Shown piece after piece: positions 1-9,473 of a stretch of DNA of 64,000 nt. The position numbers were made by a program, and so were the translations under genes. How positions within the stretch are numbered: position 1 is the stretch's first letter; the number at the start of each line of letters is the position of its first letter. Below the pieces are notes generated by a model. It was not told the origin of the DNA, made no database searches, and saw nothing but the letters and a program-made list of their open reading frames with translations. Origin of the DNA: Chrysophaeum taylorii (lineage: Eukaryota > Sar > Pelagophyceae > Pelagomonadales > Pelagomonadaceae); assembly GCA_029834535.1 (NCBI GenBank), contig JAQMWT010000071.1, forward strand, positions 1 through 64,000, written 5' to 3'.

Positions 1-334
1 TCTTGCATGAATTTCATCGTCCAGTGGGTAGCGGTGACTCCCTTCCCAACATCTCTGGAAGCCAAGTTGCACAGAGCGGAGTGTACGCAGGGTGGCGACG
101 CGACACACATCGACGACGACCATTCCGCGTAGGGTAATAAGATTCGATGAACCGTAAGGTTGTAACATAGCGACCACACAGTGTGTGCTGCACCACAGGA
201 ATATTCGGAAAGTTCTTGTGGTGGATCTGGTTGGCGGTGTCCGACGCATCGAGTGCTAGCACGACTCGAAACGACGTCCCACACGTTTCGTTGGCTCGTT
301 GGAGACCTAAAGTACTGCCTCCGGCTCCACTGAA
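1..334 (-). mobile_element. element A: cytosine-5 DNA methyltransferase-like module (start only)
   Basis: Minus-strand coding text directly after the protease region holds the S-adenosylmethionine-binding motif I of C5 methyltransferases (FSGAGGSTLG, 305-334), a following acidic motif with the pattern ALDAS...NFPNIP, and the catalytic motif IV type SPPC (87-98). The same three motifs occur in the same order in element B. The Pro-Cys of motif IV carries the nucleophilic cysteine in this enzyme family (known family property). Only the first part lies inside the window. It is a fossil within a broken element. Calling it a methyltransferase is an inference from motif order and from the matching copy. 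Confidence 0.68.
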
Positions 335-2253
335 ACAGCATCACCACCTTGCGATAAGTGATTGGAAGCCATTGAACCTTTCATATCGGCGGCGGATCTC
401 CGCTTCGGTGATCTCGCGGCATTTCTTTTCATCTTTTCTGACCTTCGAGCGAAATCGTCGCTGCCTTCAGGTCGTTTGAGGGTGGTTTTGTCCGTCATAG
501 CGGTCGCGGTCATAGCGTCCTTCTGCACCGTGCTCAGCAGCATCGGCGGGGGAGATTCGTCGCATCGCGTCAAGTGACTAGCGACAGAAACGGTGAAAAA
601 AAGGTTCCCCTTGTCGTATCCTTCTTCACATTCTTTCGTAAGTTCGTTGATCGTAGAGACGTTCAACTCATCTTCGTACCTAACGATATCACCAATCGCA
701 AGGGCTTCGCCTTGAGTGACGATCGTCGGCACTTCTTCCGTGGCAGTAACTGCCACCCGAGCAGCGGACCGGTCGCGCTCTTCGCAAGAAGAACACATTC
801 CTTCGACAACTCCCAACTGCTCGTTCTCAGCAAACGTAGCGACGAAAACCTGTCCTTTTTCCATAGCTTCGACAAAATAACCGGTAGATTGTACGTTCGA
901 CCGGGCTCGATTTGAAGCGTGCGCGCGGCATAAGCGACTACTTCGCGCGTCTTCTCCCGGAGCTGGGGAGAATTTGGTCGTAGCATGTCCCCGCGTAGCC
1001 ATGGCTACCTTACGTTCCGGCGGCGGGCTTCGGAGATCTTTAATCGTGCTCAAACGAGCATAAACTCGAGTCTTGACCAGGTCGAGACTCTGCCGAAAGG
1101 CATCGTGTTGATGATTGTAAATCGGTACGGTTATCGGATTTCGATCGTAAATAGACCGAAAGGTCACGATTGGTGCATCGACTCGTTCATCCTTAACTTT
1201 AATCTTCTTGCGCCCGTAGACGACTTGGGTTCGACAAAAACAGATCCGATCATGGGGAAAATCCACGATGGCTCCTAAAACTCGTATATCGCGCCCTCCC
1301 AACAGGAACAGATAATTCGTATCGGCTACAATAGCAACAATGGGAGCGGCAAAGTCATCGGCGAAAGCGACCCGAAGGGCGATCCAACGATGGATCGTCG
1401 TCGTATTCAACCCTGATCCGTACAGCTTGCGCTTAATCGGAAGTTCGCCTTCATCGAAAATCAACTGATCTTTGGTCAACTTTTTGACCATTTCTCGGCA
1501 AATATAAGAAACATCTGCCATTCCATCGACACCAATGGTCGTCGAGAATTTCGGTCCGTCACGATTCCTGTAGATGTGACAGGCTATAAACGTTAGAGTA
1601 CCCGTATCTAAACAACTGAGGGTAATCAAATCATCTTCGATCGTCTTGCCATCTCGCGGCGTCAACGAAGTGTGAGCACATCGGGCTCTGAATCGCTCGT
1701 CTCCGGGGTTGGGCATCGATACCGCGGCTTGAGCTTTCGTATTATCTGTTGTTGGCGTCTTCGCCATAATGCTCGCGGCAGCCTCTTTATCTGGCGGCTT
1801 TCGCTCTTCCTCCAAGACAATCTCAGAGGGAATCCGTGCTGGTAGGGGATCCTGGTCTTCGTAGTTCACGGAAGCAAAGGACCCCTCCCATAAATCATTC
1901 ATTTCGTCTTTCCAGAATGCATCTGTAAATTCATTCGTCGCCTGCTGATCCTCATCAGCATCGGCGATCGGTTCCGTGTCAGCTGCGGCTTTGAGTCTGC
2001 AGCTGCGCGGTTGTTCTGGTGGCTTCTTCAGCAAGAAATTCCGAGCTTTCGTCCACCAATCCTGCAGGTTCCACGTCTGATCGTCTTCGTCACACTCGAG
2101 AACGCTGCAAATCTTCTTCATAAATCTATCCTTTCTTCCGGCGGCGTATCCGTGTCTCGATCCGTAGTAACCGAAACCGTTTCGGGGGTCCGCAGGAAAG
2201 AATGGCGTCGTCCCCGACGTCAACTCTGTCATAAAATCGTCGTCTGCCAACAC
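307..2253 (-). CDS. element A: protease-like part of gag-pol
   Basis: A 648-residue open frame. The middle part aligns by eye with the protease region of element B: a first strand with a GVDGM-type active-site loop, then a flap-like stretch, then a FLLGGRDIRVLGAIVDF segment that corresponds to the second conserved hydrophobic-Gly motif of retropepsins. The N-terminal third is acidic and low in complexity, the C-terminal part is rich in charged residues. It overlaps the end of the preceding gag-like frame, as gag and pol frames do in many Ty3-type elements. Fossil part of a broken element. Confidence 0.6.
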   Translation of the reverse strand: MLADDDFMTELTSGTTPFFPADPRNGFGYYGSRHGYAAGRKDRFMKKICSVLECDEDDQTWNLQDWWTKARNFLLKKPPEQPRSCRLKAAADTEPIADADEDQQATNEFTDAFWKDEMNDLWEGSFASVNYEDQDPLPARIPSEIVLEEERKPPDKEAAASIMAKTPTTDNTKAQAAVSMPNPGDERFRARCAHTSLTPRDGKTIEDDLITLSCLDTGTLTFIACHIYRNRDGPKFSTTIGVDGMADVSYICREMVKKLTKDQLIFDEGELPIKRKLYGSGLNTTTIHRWIALRVAFADDFAAPIVAIVADTNYLFLLGGRDIRVLGAIVDFPHDRICFCRTQVVYGRKKIKVKDERVDAPIVTFRSIYDRNPITVPIYNHQHDAFRQSLDLVKTRVYARLSTIKDLRSPPPERKVAMATRGHATTKFSPAPGEDARSSRLCRAHASNRARSNVQSTGYFVEAMEKGQVFVATFAENEQLGVVEGMCSSCEERDRSAARVAVTATEEVPTIVTQGEALAIGDIVRYEDELNVSTINELTKECEEGYDKGNLFFTVSVASHLTRCDESPPPMLLSTVQKDAMTATAMTDKTTLKRPEGSDDFARRSEKMKRNAARSPKRRSAADMKGSMASNHLSQGGDAVSVEPEAVL

Positions 2254-3823
2254 TCGCGCTGGTCATCGTCTCGTCAGTCGAATGCGCGCACGAGCTATCA
2301 CTGCAGAAATTCATGTCTGGCTCACAGCCAGTTCGGTCGCCAGCGGTCGTCTCTGGAGGGTCCAAAGATAAGCCGATGGCATCGAGGGCTTCCTCATCAA
2401 AAATAAACGGTGGGTCGTCCATGGACGACTCGTCAAATAACGTTAACGCGGACACTGGTTCACAAAGTGTAGCTTCTTCATCTTCCGAATCTGAATCGCC
2501 TTCCCAGTATCGTGTAGCTTCAAGTTCCTCGCTCGAATCTTCGAGCTCATCGCTCGACATCTGCTCATAAATCTGTGCTAAAGACCGACGATTGGTCAGC
2601 ACGTCGTTGGGTGGCTCGTCCATCGGTGGGCGAGCAAGATCTTCGAATGCGGCCGCGGCAAGGGCGTCGGCTGCGTCGTCGGTGCGGGTGTCCGTGTTCG
2701 GGTACACCGTCACTCCTAATGGTAACTGTTGACCGCAAGGGGTCGTAAATGCGAACGTTGCAGACGACTGTCCCGAGTCTTCTCGGTAACGACCATCGTC
2801 CGAATCTCGATCGCGAGATCTTCGTCGCCGGCGGCGGCGTGAATGTCGGCTGGAGCTCCTGCTATCTTTCCGTCGGCGCTGGCACGAGCTACTACGGCTC
2901 TTGTCGTGGCGTCGGGGGCTCCGGCTATCTCGACGGCCTGTTCGTGTCGAAGACGATCGGCCGCGTCTATCTGTTAAGTGCTGCACGGTACTCATAACCG
3001 TGGTTAGCTGCGTGCTCATATCATTGAGTCTACTCTGAACATCGTGAGCAGTGCTCGAACCGAAGGTGGCATTAGAACTACCGTCGTCACGCGAATGATT
3101 ATCTTTCCTTTGTCGGCTCTCCCATCGTCCTCGCGATATGGGCTTTCTGCCATCTTTGATGTATTTGCACATCGCTACATAATAGTCGTCGGGCTCGCGG
3201 TTGCAAATGACGCGGTTCCCGTGTTCGTCTTTGTCGTGGGTCGCTAAGAAAAACCCACAGTTCTGGCACGTCCTCTCGAACCACTTTTTCGGACTCTCTT
3301 CGAGGCGTAAGGCTTCATATTTCGTCGTCTTATCTTTCGTTCCCGAGACGAGAGCTCGTCCTCCGCGTCCAGGCGGCGGCTTCTGCGGCTTCCCGCTCGA
3401 GGGGTTCATCGAGTTTCGGCTGTTCTTCTCCGCCATGGCTGTTGCGAAGTCGTTTTCGAGCCGCGTAATCAGCGACAACGTAGACGTAAACGTCTTATAC
3501 GTCATCGGGTGTCCGCTGCGCATCGTTCGCACGCGGGATTTCAATTCGCTGGACTCCAGTCCACGTATCAAGTAAGAGATGATCTCCACGTCGCTGAGAT
3601 CTCGGTTGGCCACGGAACAGTATGCCATGGCTTCTTGCTGAAATTTTATGCAATATGTATGCACGTGACGTTCTCCCGAGCGTTTCGGAACGGTCGCTTG
3701 GGTCGTGCATTGTAACTTTCGTAATGATTCCTCTGCCGTCACCGGCAGCGGACAACTCTCTCGGAAATATTTCAAAATCTTGAGGCAATACTTCTCGTTC
3801 AATCGTCGTATCCGTCGTACCAC
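2126..3823 (-). CDS. element A: gag-like part (capsid/nucleocapsid region)
   Basis: A 565-residue open frame. The N-terminal 130 residues have the helical character of a Ty3 gag capsid domain (QEAMAYCSVANRD, then a long LRTMRSGHP helix-turn). A cysteine/histidine cluster around residues 188-218 (CQNCGFF...CNREP...MCKYI) is a possible nucleic-acid-binding knuckle. It is followed by a long Arg-Ser-rich stretch and then an acidic tail. Element B has a comparable gag at 20156-21736, supporting the assignment. Gag proteins coat the RNA and build the particle (family knowledge). Confidence 0.55.
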   Translation of the reverse strand: MVRRIRRLNEKYCLKILKYFRESCPLPVTAEESLRKLQCTTQATVPKRSGERHVHTYCIKFQQEAMAYCSVANRDLSDVEIISYLIRGLESSELKSRVRTMRSGHPMTYKTFTSTLSLITRLENDFATAMAEKNSRNSMNPSSGKPQKPPPGRGGRALVSGTKDKTTKYEALRLEESPKKWFERTCQNCGFFLATHDKDEHGNRVICNREPDDYYVAMCKYIKDGRKPISRGRWESRQRKDNHSRDDGSSNATFGSSTAHDVQSRLNDMSTQLTTVMSTVQHLTDRRGRSSSTRTGRRDSRSPRRHDKSRSSSCQRRRKDSRSSSRHSRRRRRRRSRDRDSDDGRYREDSGQSSATFAFTTPCGQQLPLGVTVYPNTDTRTDDAADALAAAAFEDLARPPMDEPPNDVLTNRRSLAQIYEQMSSDELEDSSEELEATRYWEGDSDSEDEEATLCEPVSALTLFDESSMDDPPFIFDEEALDAIGLSLDPPETTAGDRTGCEPDMNFCSDSSCAHSTDETMTSASVGRRRFYDRVDVGDDAILSCGPPKRFRLLRIETRIRRRKKG

Positions 3824-3899
3824 GGAACCGTACTCCTCATCGTCGATATCCCGACATAAATAGAAAGACGCTGGGTGATCGAGGTCTTTACACAGGTCT

Positions 3900-5410
3900 T
3901 CATATTTCTTTAAGTGTTCTCGAAAATCGGTGCGACCGTGTCGCGTAGGGTCGCGGGAAGCAGATATATCGGAATTTCTCCAAGCTGAAATGGTCTTCGG
4001 CTAATGTACGCATCACCGCACCCGCATCTAAATCGAACTGATCCTGATCGCGTCCATCGAGAACCAGTTTAAAAGTTTCGGTTTTTAATCCAGTGGTTGA
4101 TCGCCGCTCCTTGTTGCGATCGTGTTTAGCTAACGCGCTCGCGAGTCGATCCGTAAAACCCATCAAGAACTCCTGGGTGTCGATCTTTCCGGTTCCGCGC
4201 GTCTCCTCCTTTTCTTCGTCATCATCGTCTTCATAGCGCGGCTTTCTAGCTTTCGCGCGTGATCGTGTAGTCGGCGGCTCTTCCTCAGCTCGGGACTCCG
4301 GGCTGCTCGCTCGCCTTGATCGACTCGGCGTACGTAACTCGTCTCTTTCACGGGTCAACGAGCTTATTTGTTCCTGGAAGGCGTCCGTTCGAGCGTTGGC
4401 CCGGCGCAGTTGCTCTTTCAATTCTTCGTTCTCCTTCCGTTGTAGCCGTTCTTTTCGTTTGTTCTCTTCCCCTATTTGTTTTAAAAGTCGTTCTTGCGCG
4501 CGTTCGTTCTCTTCGCGTAATGCCCGCAAGTGAGCCTCGTAGAACTCATTCATTATCGTTGCATCCGGGGGTTCTGCACGCGTTGACGGAGCTGTCGATC
4601 GTCCTCCCGCCGGTCTCTCCGTGGGCTTGTCGTAGTTGTAGTTTAGCTCTTCTTCCTCGTCAACTTCTGTATCGTGCTCTTCTTCATCGTCATCATTATC
4701 CTCATCATCATTCCGCTCGTTCGTCTCATCCTGACGGCTTGGCGGTTCTTCATATCGTAGCTGCTCGACGGCAGCATCATCGTCTTCCATATCGGCTCTG
4801 GCTCGTTCTAATCGGCCGAGATCAGAGCGGGTCCAAAATGGTTGAGTCGTCGTCGTTCTCGTGCTCCTTCGGCTCCGGAACTTCTAATCGTCCACGACAC
4901 GCGTAATATCGTCGTTGCGTGCGTCTTCCACCGACAAATCTATCCGTACGGTGGGCGGCAGAACTCGTCTCTGCCCGGCAAACAATGCCTTATCCGTGAG
5001 TTGCGATCTCACTCCGCTCGCCTGCGGCAGCGGTACCCGGGTTGCGCGTCGGTTAGCACCAAATCGCGCGTCGTCACCTCCGACGACAAACGTATCCGGC
5101 CGGGGAACTTTCCCACGGCAATGGTCCTTCTGGAATTCCTTGTCGGCGCGCTTGATCAGGGCGCGCACGGCTTGTCCGGACCGTGTAGAGAATGCAAGAT
5201 GCACTAGTTCGTTGCGACCGATATAGTCGCTCGAATCTCGTATTCCTCCACCACCTGTGGCGTAAGGAGAATTTTAGGGGCTACCTGGCGTGCCTTCGAA
5301 TCCTGGCTCGCCGATCGCGTCCGTGCCCTTGGTGGGATCACTGGACGAGGATGGCCGTTCTCCCGCCACGCGACCACAAACAACTCCTGCGCCTGGTCCT
5401 CTCAACTTGA
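3900..5410 (-). CDS. element A: N-terminal gag-like region, coiled coil
   Basis: A 296-residue frame (3900-4790) begins with an acidic Asp/Glu-rich stretch and continues into a Glu/Arg-rich coiled coil (repeated EENxRxxERLLKQ-like heptads, about residues 90-155) and then a charged linker. Upstream, 4884-5204 holds another minus-strand open stretch of similar composition that may be the beginning of the same product. Element B's gag also opens with a disordered part and a short Gln/Arg coiled coil. Function inferred only from position in the element. Confidence 0.45.
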
Positions 5411-6198
5411 GGATCGGCTGTTGCTTTATGATCGCGGATAATCGAAATCAGAAATCAGGGTGACACATGTCACGGAAAAGGAAGATGATGTCAGAGAAAA
5501 CTCTGACATCATCGGAACGGAGTAGGGTGCCCCTGATGAGGGGGGCCCTAGAAGAGGGGTAAGCCTTAGGAGGCGGGAGTTGCCGCCACAGCCCTTCTTC
5601 GGCTAAATGGCTAATTGGGGCCTCGCCGGAGGCAAGCATAGGGGATCATGTGTGCGAGTGAATGGGAGCATGGAAGTGCACTGAGCAGGCAGGTGATGGC
5701 AGACATGCGGGGTTTTAGGATTGCCACATGCGCCAGAGGATTCAAAAATGCAGTGGGAAGAGAACTGAAGAACTATTCCGCCTCAACGTCTGAATGAATC
5801 TGGTAGGTTAGAATTCAGGGAACTGGTTATAGTTCCCCTAGCCTAGGCACACGACAGACGATACGTAGAACTGCACCTGGCTTTAACATGTAAAAAAACT
5901 ACGAGCCTACGGGGCGCGCTAATCAAAGTAGTAATCAAAATCTATGAAGATGAGCGTAAGCACGATCATCCATAGGACGACCGACTGCTAAGAGGGGTTT
6001 TTAAAGGTCGACTGCAAAGAGGCGGGGGGTGCTTCTGGCTTGAAGGTCATTCCAGGGGTTATTTATTGACAAGGGAAGAAGAAGAAGAAGGGTTGTAGGG
6101 ATTTGGTGACGTGAGCAAGGGTTTTTTTTTCGAAGAATGAAGATGTAATAATAACCCTTTATTCGGGGGTAAGAATTCAGTAGAGATCCACCTTCACG
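5411..6198. other. no gene seen; spacer with one strong hairpin
   Basis: No convincing coding sequence on either strand. It contains the perfect hairpin described at 5484-5513 and otherwise unique sequence. If element A has a 5' LTR it should lie here, but no second copy is available in the window to define it. Confidence 0.5.
5484..5513. repeat. perfect 13-bp inverted repeat with 4-nt loop
   Basis: gatgatgtcagag, loop aaaa, then the exact complement. It could form a stable hairpin in DNA or RNA. It lies just upstream of retroelement A (in that element's orientation), so it may belong to its LTR or leader. Element B has a comparable inverted repeat (cgatagtcc and its complement, 19774-19803) just inside its 5' LTR. 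Confidence 0.8.
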
Positions 6199-8768
6199 AT
6201 GATGGATCGACGGGAAAGAAGAAGGCGGCACGACGACGGTCGGAGTTGGCGCGTCGACGAGCCGTCGCCTCGCCGTGGACAGACGGTGGACTGGCGGCGC
6301 CCGTGGCGCAGCGATGATGCCCGTCCACGAGGAGGGGACTGGGAGACAACGACTTGGAGGCAACATGCCTGCTCGTCGTCAAATCGCGAGCGCCACCACC
6401 AAAGGCAAGGCCGGTGGCACGAAGACTACGAGGGGCCAGACGACCGACGGCGTGCCGATCAAGACCGACGCCGCTCGCATTCCCCGATACGACGACGTCG
6501 AATCGGTGATCGCGCGGGCGACGCGTACCATTACCGTCGAGACTTCGCGCGCCAGTATCGATCGCCGCCGAGGCGACGACTGTCTGGCGCGAACGACATC
6601 CGGCGGTGCGACCGCCGATACTTGCGCGGTTCTCAGTCGCCGGCGCGACGATGGGGTGAGACGCAGCGCCGCGTCGACGCGCGCCACGCCGACCGTCGCG
6701 GAACGGCCTCTCGCTCGAACCACACGCGAGCCACCAGTAGTGCCGAGGCACGGCGATGGCAACAAATCGAGTGGGTCAAGCAGATGACGGGCCGCGGTGC
6801 GACTTCCGAGACGATTCTTTCACTCTTCGCGGCGACAATTTCGACGCTCGGAACTTGTCGATTGCCACGCACCGCGTTGCCAAGTTTGGAGGCCGAAACC
6901 GCGACTTGCAACACGATCGCCGCGTGACGGCCCTCGCAGATGCTTGTCGGCGCTGCATTCGAGACTTCGACGCGCAAGCGCTCGCCAACACGGCATGGGC
7001 CTTCGCGACGGTGGGCATCGAGGCGCCCCAGCTTTTCGCGGCGATCGCCGCTGCTTCTACGAGGCTGAACGAATTCAAACCGCAGGAGCTCGCCAACACT
7101 GCGTGGGCTTTCGCGACGGCGGGCATCAAGGCACCTCAGCTCTTCGCGGGAATCGTCGGCGCGGCTACGTCGCGGCTTGGAGAATTCAACGCGCAAAACA
7201 TCGCCAACACGGCATGGGCCTTCGCGACGGTGGGCATCGAGGCACCTCAGCTCTTCGCGGCTATCGCCGACGCGGCTCCTTCGCGGCTGGGCAAGTTCAT
7301 TCCTCGGGCGCTTGCCAACACGGCGTGGGCCTTCGCGACGGCGGGCACCGAGGAACCTCGGCTCTTTGCTGCGATCGCCGGCGCGGCTGTTTCCCGGGTT
7401 GACGGTTTCAATCCGCAGGGCTTAGCCAACACTGCGTGGGCCTTCGCGACGGCGCGCATCGAGGCACCTGAACTCTTCGCGGCGATCGCCAGCGCGGCTG
7501 GTTTGCGACTGGGAGAATTCAAGCCGCAGGCGCTTGCCAACACGGCGTGGGCCTTCGCGACGGCGGGCATCGTGGCACCTCAGCTCTTCGCGGGAATCGT
7601 CGGCGCGGCTACTTCGCGGCTGGGAGAGTTCAACGCGCAAAACATCGCCAACACGGCATGGGCCTTTGCGACGGCGGGCATCGAGGCGCCCGGGCTTTTC
7701 GCGGCGATCGCCGGCGCAGTTACTTCGCGGCTGGGCGAGTTCGACCCGCAGGACCTTGCGAACACGGCGTGGGCCTTCGCGACGGCGGGCATCGAGACAC
7801 CTCAGCTCTTCGCGGCGATCGCCGCCGCGGCTCCTTCGCGGCTGGGAGAATTCAATGCGCAGGACCTCGCCAACACGGCGTGGGCCTTCGCGACGGCGGG
7901 CATCGAGGCACCTCAGCTCTTCGCGGCGATCGCCGCCGCGGCTCCTTCGCTGCTCGACGAATTCAATGCGCAGGACCTCGCCAACACGGCGTGGTCCTTC
8001 GCGACGGCGGGTATCGAGGCACCTCAGCTCTTCGCGGCGATCGCCGCCGCGGCTCCTTCGCGGCTCGACGAATTCAATCCTCGGGCGCTCGCCAACACGG
8101 CGTGGGCCTTCGCGACGGCGGGTATCGAGGCACCTCAGCTCTTCGCGGCGATCGCCGCCGCGGCTCCTTCGCGGCTCGACGAATTCAATCCTCGGGCGCT
8201 CGCCAACACGGCGTGGGCCTTCGCATGCGTCGACTGGAGAAAGGACCCCGAGTTTTTCGCCGAGCTCGCTCGCAGAGCTGTCGGAGATCTTCATGCCCTC
8301 GATGATCGTGGCCTGTCGCAGCTCCACCTTGCTTCGCTCCACTTTCACCTCGAGTGGCCCGACTGCCGGAACTTTCCTCTGACAAACCACCGGCAGATGC
8401 TCCTGGCGGCGCATCAATGCCAGGACCCATCACCGTCCCAACTCCAGCGCGACGTCGCGACCGCTTTAGACCGCGTTGGCTGGACGCCGCACGTCTTCGA
8501 GCACTCGACCGAAGAGGGGTTGTCGCTCGACATGGCTCAACCCGACACCAAACTTGCGGTCGAAGTCGATGGGCCGTACCACTTTCTCAAGACAACGAGG
8601 AGGGTCGAGAACGGCTCTACGCGCTTCAAGTCCCGACTGCTGAAGCGGTTTGGATGGAACGTTATTCACACCCCTTTTTTCGAGTGGCAAGCTCTCCACG
8701 GCGAGCGAGACCAGGACTCTTACCTCCGGGCTAAGCTGTTGCAGATGTTCGGAGATTTCGGTGCGTAA
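6199..8768 (+). CDS. RAP-domain protein with 12 ANTAWAFA (octotricopeptide-like) repeats
   Basis: Host gene, probably an organellar RNA-binding protein, as is known for RAP/OPR/FAST-type proteins. From 6756 the frame runs 670 residues: an N-terminal helical part, twelve tandem repeats of 36-37 residues with the core LANTAWAFATAGIEAPQLF (about residues 74-490), a linker, and a C-terminal RAP domain (LAVEVDGPYHF... to FFEWQAL, about residues 602-650). A second frame starting at 6199 supplies an Arg/Asp/Ser-rich low-complexity N-terminus and the segment EARRWQQIEWVKQMTG...ETILSLFA, which is what normally precedes the repeats in such proteins. It would join the 6756 frame through a shift of frame near 6825-6845. 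So either the sequence has a small indel there, or a short intron is missed, or the gene is freshly damaged. Stop at 8766-8768. No plastid or mitochondrial targeting peptide is obvious. Confidence 0.82.
6975..8225 (+). repeat. tandem 111-bp coding repeat, 12 units
   Basis: Eleven full units and one partial unit within the RAP gene; the first is one codon shorter. Units 10 and 11 are almost identical at the DNA level, so the array was expanded recently. Units 2-3 and 6-7 share the same variant residues (AGIVGAATSRLGEFNA then QNIANTAWAFA), which suggests duplication of a four-unit block. Confidence 0.9.
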
Positions 8769-9473
8769 CAAAAAACCAAGCATATATGGGTTTTACGTTG
8801 ACCCTGTCGCGGAGCTTAGAAAGATGACTCTTACAATTAGCTTCCTCTCGAGAGACGAACCCGCTGCGATTGACCAGCACGTTTTCTCGTGCGGTATCTC
8901 CACTTTACGACGCACGAAAAATTTTGTTCTTGTTGTGTGTGTGCCACACACGCACTCTTGCGCTCCCTTCGAGTGCGTCCCGTCCTCCCGTGTTCGTCAG
9001 AATATCTAAGGTGTCCAGGTTGGCATCGACCGTGCGACCAAAATTTTGGTTTTGAGGTTTGGTCACGAAATATATTATTTGCCTACACAAAAACCACATG
9101 ACTTCCCCCCCCCCCGGTGTCGCTCGTGTAATTTGGGGGAGAAAGATGTTCAGTACTATTGTTCATCTTCTCGACAAATAATATCTCTCAATGGGATGTC
9201 TCACTTTCGAACGCGAGGCCCCCCGCCAATCTAAGCTGCTTTAATCAGCGCGCGACGCTGGGACCTTTTCCTGTCGCGGCGGGATGTCAGGGGGGAAACC
9301 AGGCGGCTCAAAGAAAAAATCATTGGATGAGCGGCGCAAAAAGACTCAGGAAGCACCAAACAAACCATAAATGAAACACTGGCAATTTAAAGTAGTTCAT
9401 TGTTCTATCATCTTGCCAATACTCAGGACAACTCACTCCAAACTTAAGCACTCGACTTTTTTTTTGGAATCAC
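8769..9473. other. spacer between the inverted RAP copies; LINE-B tail scrap
   Basis: No gene supported. A short piece near 9218-9262 (cccgccaatctaagctgctt) matches the 3' tail of LINE-B in plus orientation. There is a C-homopolymer near 9107. Confidence 0.5.

Larger units (their letters stand above)
1..5410 (-). mobile_element. Ty3/gypsy-like LTR element A, partial (5' part)
   Basis: Reading on the minus strand, the order is a low-complexity gag-like region, a nucleocapsid/Arg-Ser-rich region, a retropepsin-like region and the beginning of a DNA-methyltransferase-like module that leaves the window at base 1. The order and protein character match element B at 19.4-30.0 kb, and the protease and methyltransferase parts are recognisably homologous to it, so the two belong to one family. 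No LTR could be identified at its upstream end (above 5410) and the downstream half lies outside the window. It is broken, with a few breaks visible, and its main frames are still long, so it is not very old. Assignment to Ty3/gypsy rests on element B, which has the diagnostic RT and integrase. Confidence 0.75.

Noticed and set aside
4316-4906. plus-strand ORF with hydrophobic text opposite element A gag
   Set aside because: Antisense shadow of the Glu/Arg coiled-coil coding strand.
6975-8225. 111-bp repeats as a CRISPR-like or satellite array
   Set aside because: The units are contiguous, in frame and encode a known helical repeat; there are no spacers.
7422-8417. 331-residue minus-strand ORF over the RAP repeats
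   Set aside because: Its own 37-residue repetition simply mirrors the coding repeats on the plus strand; composition is Arg-rich antisense.
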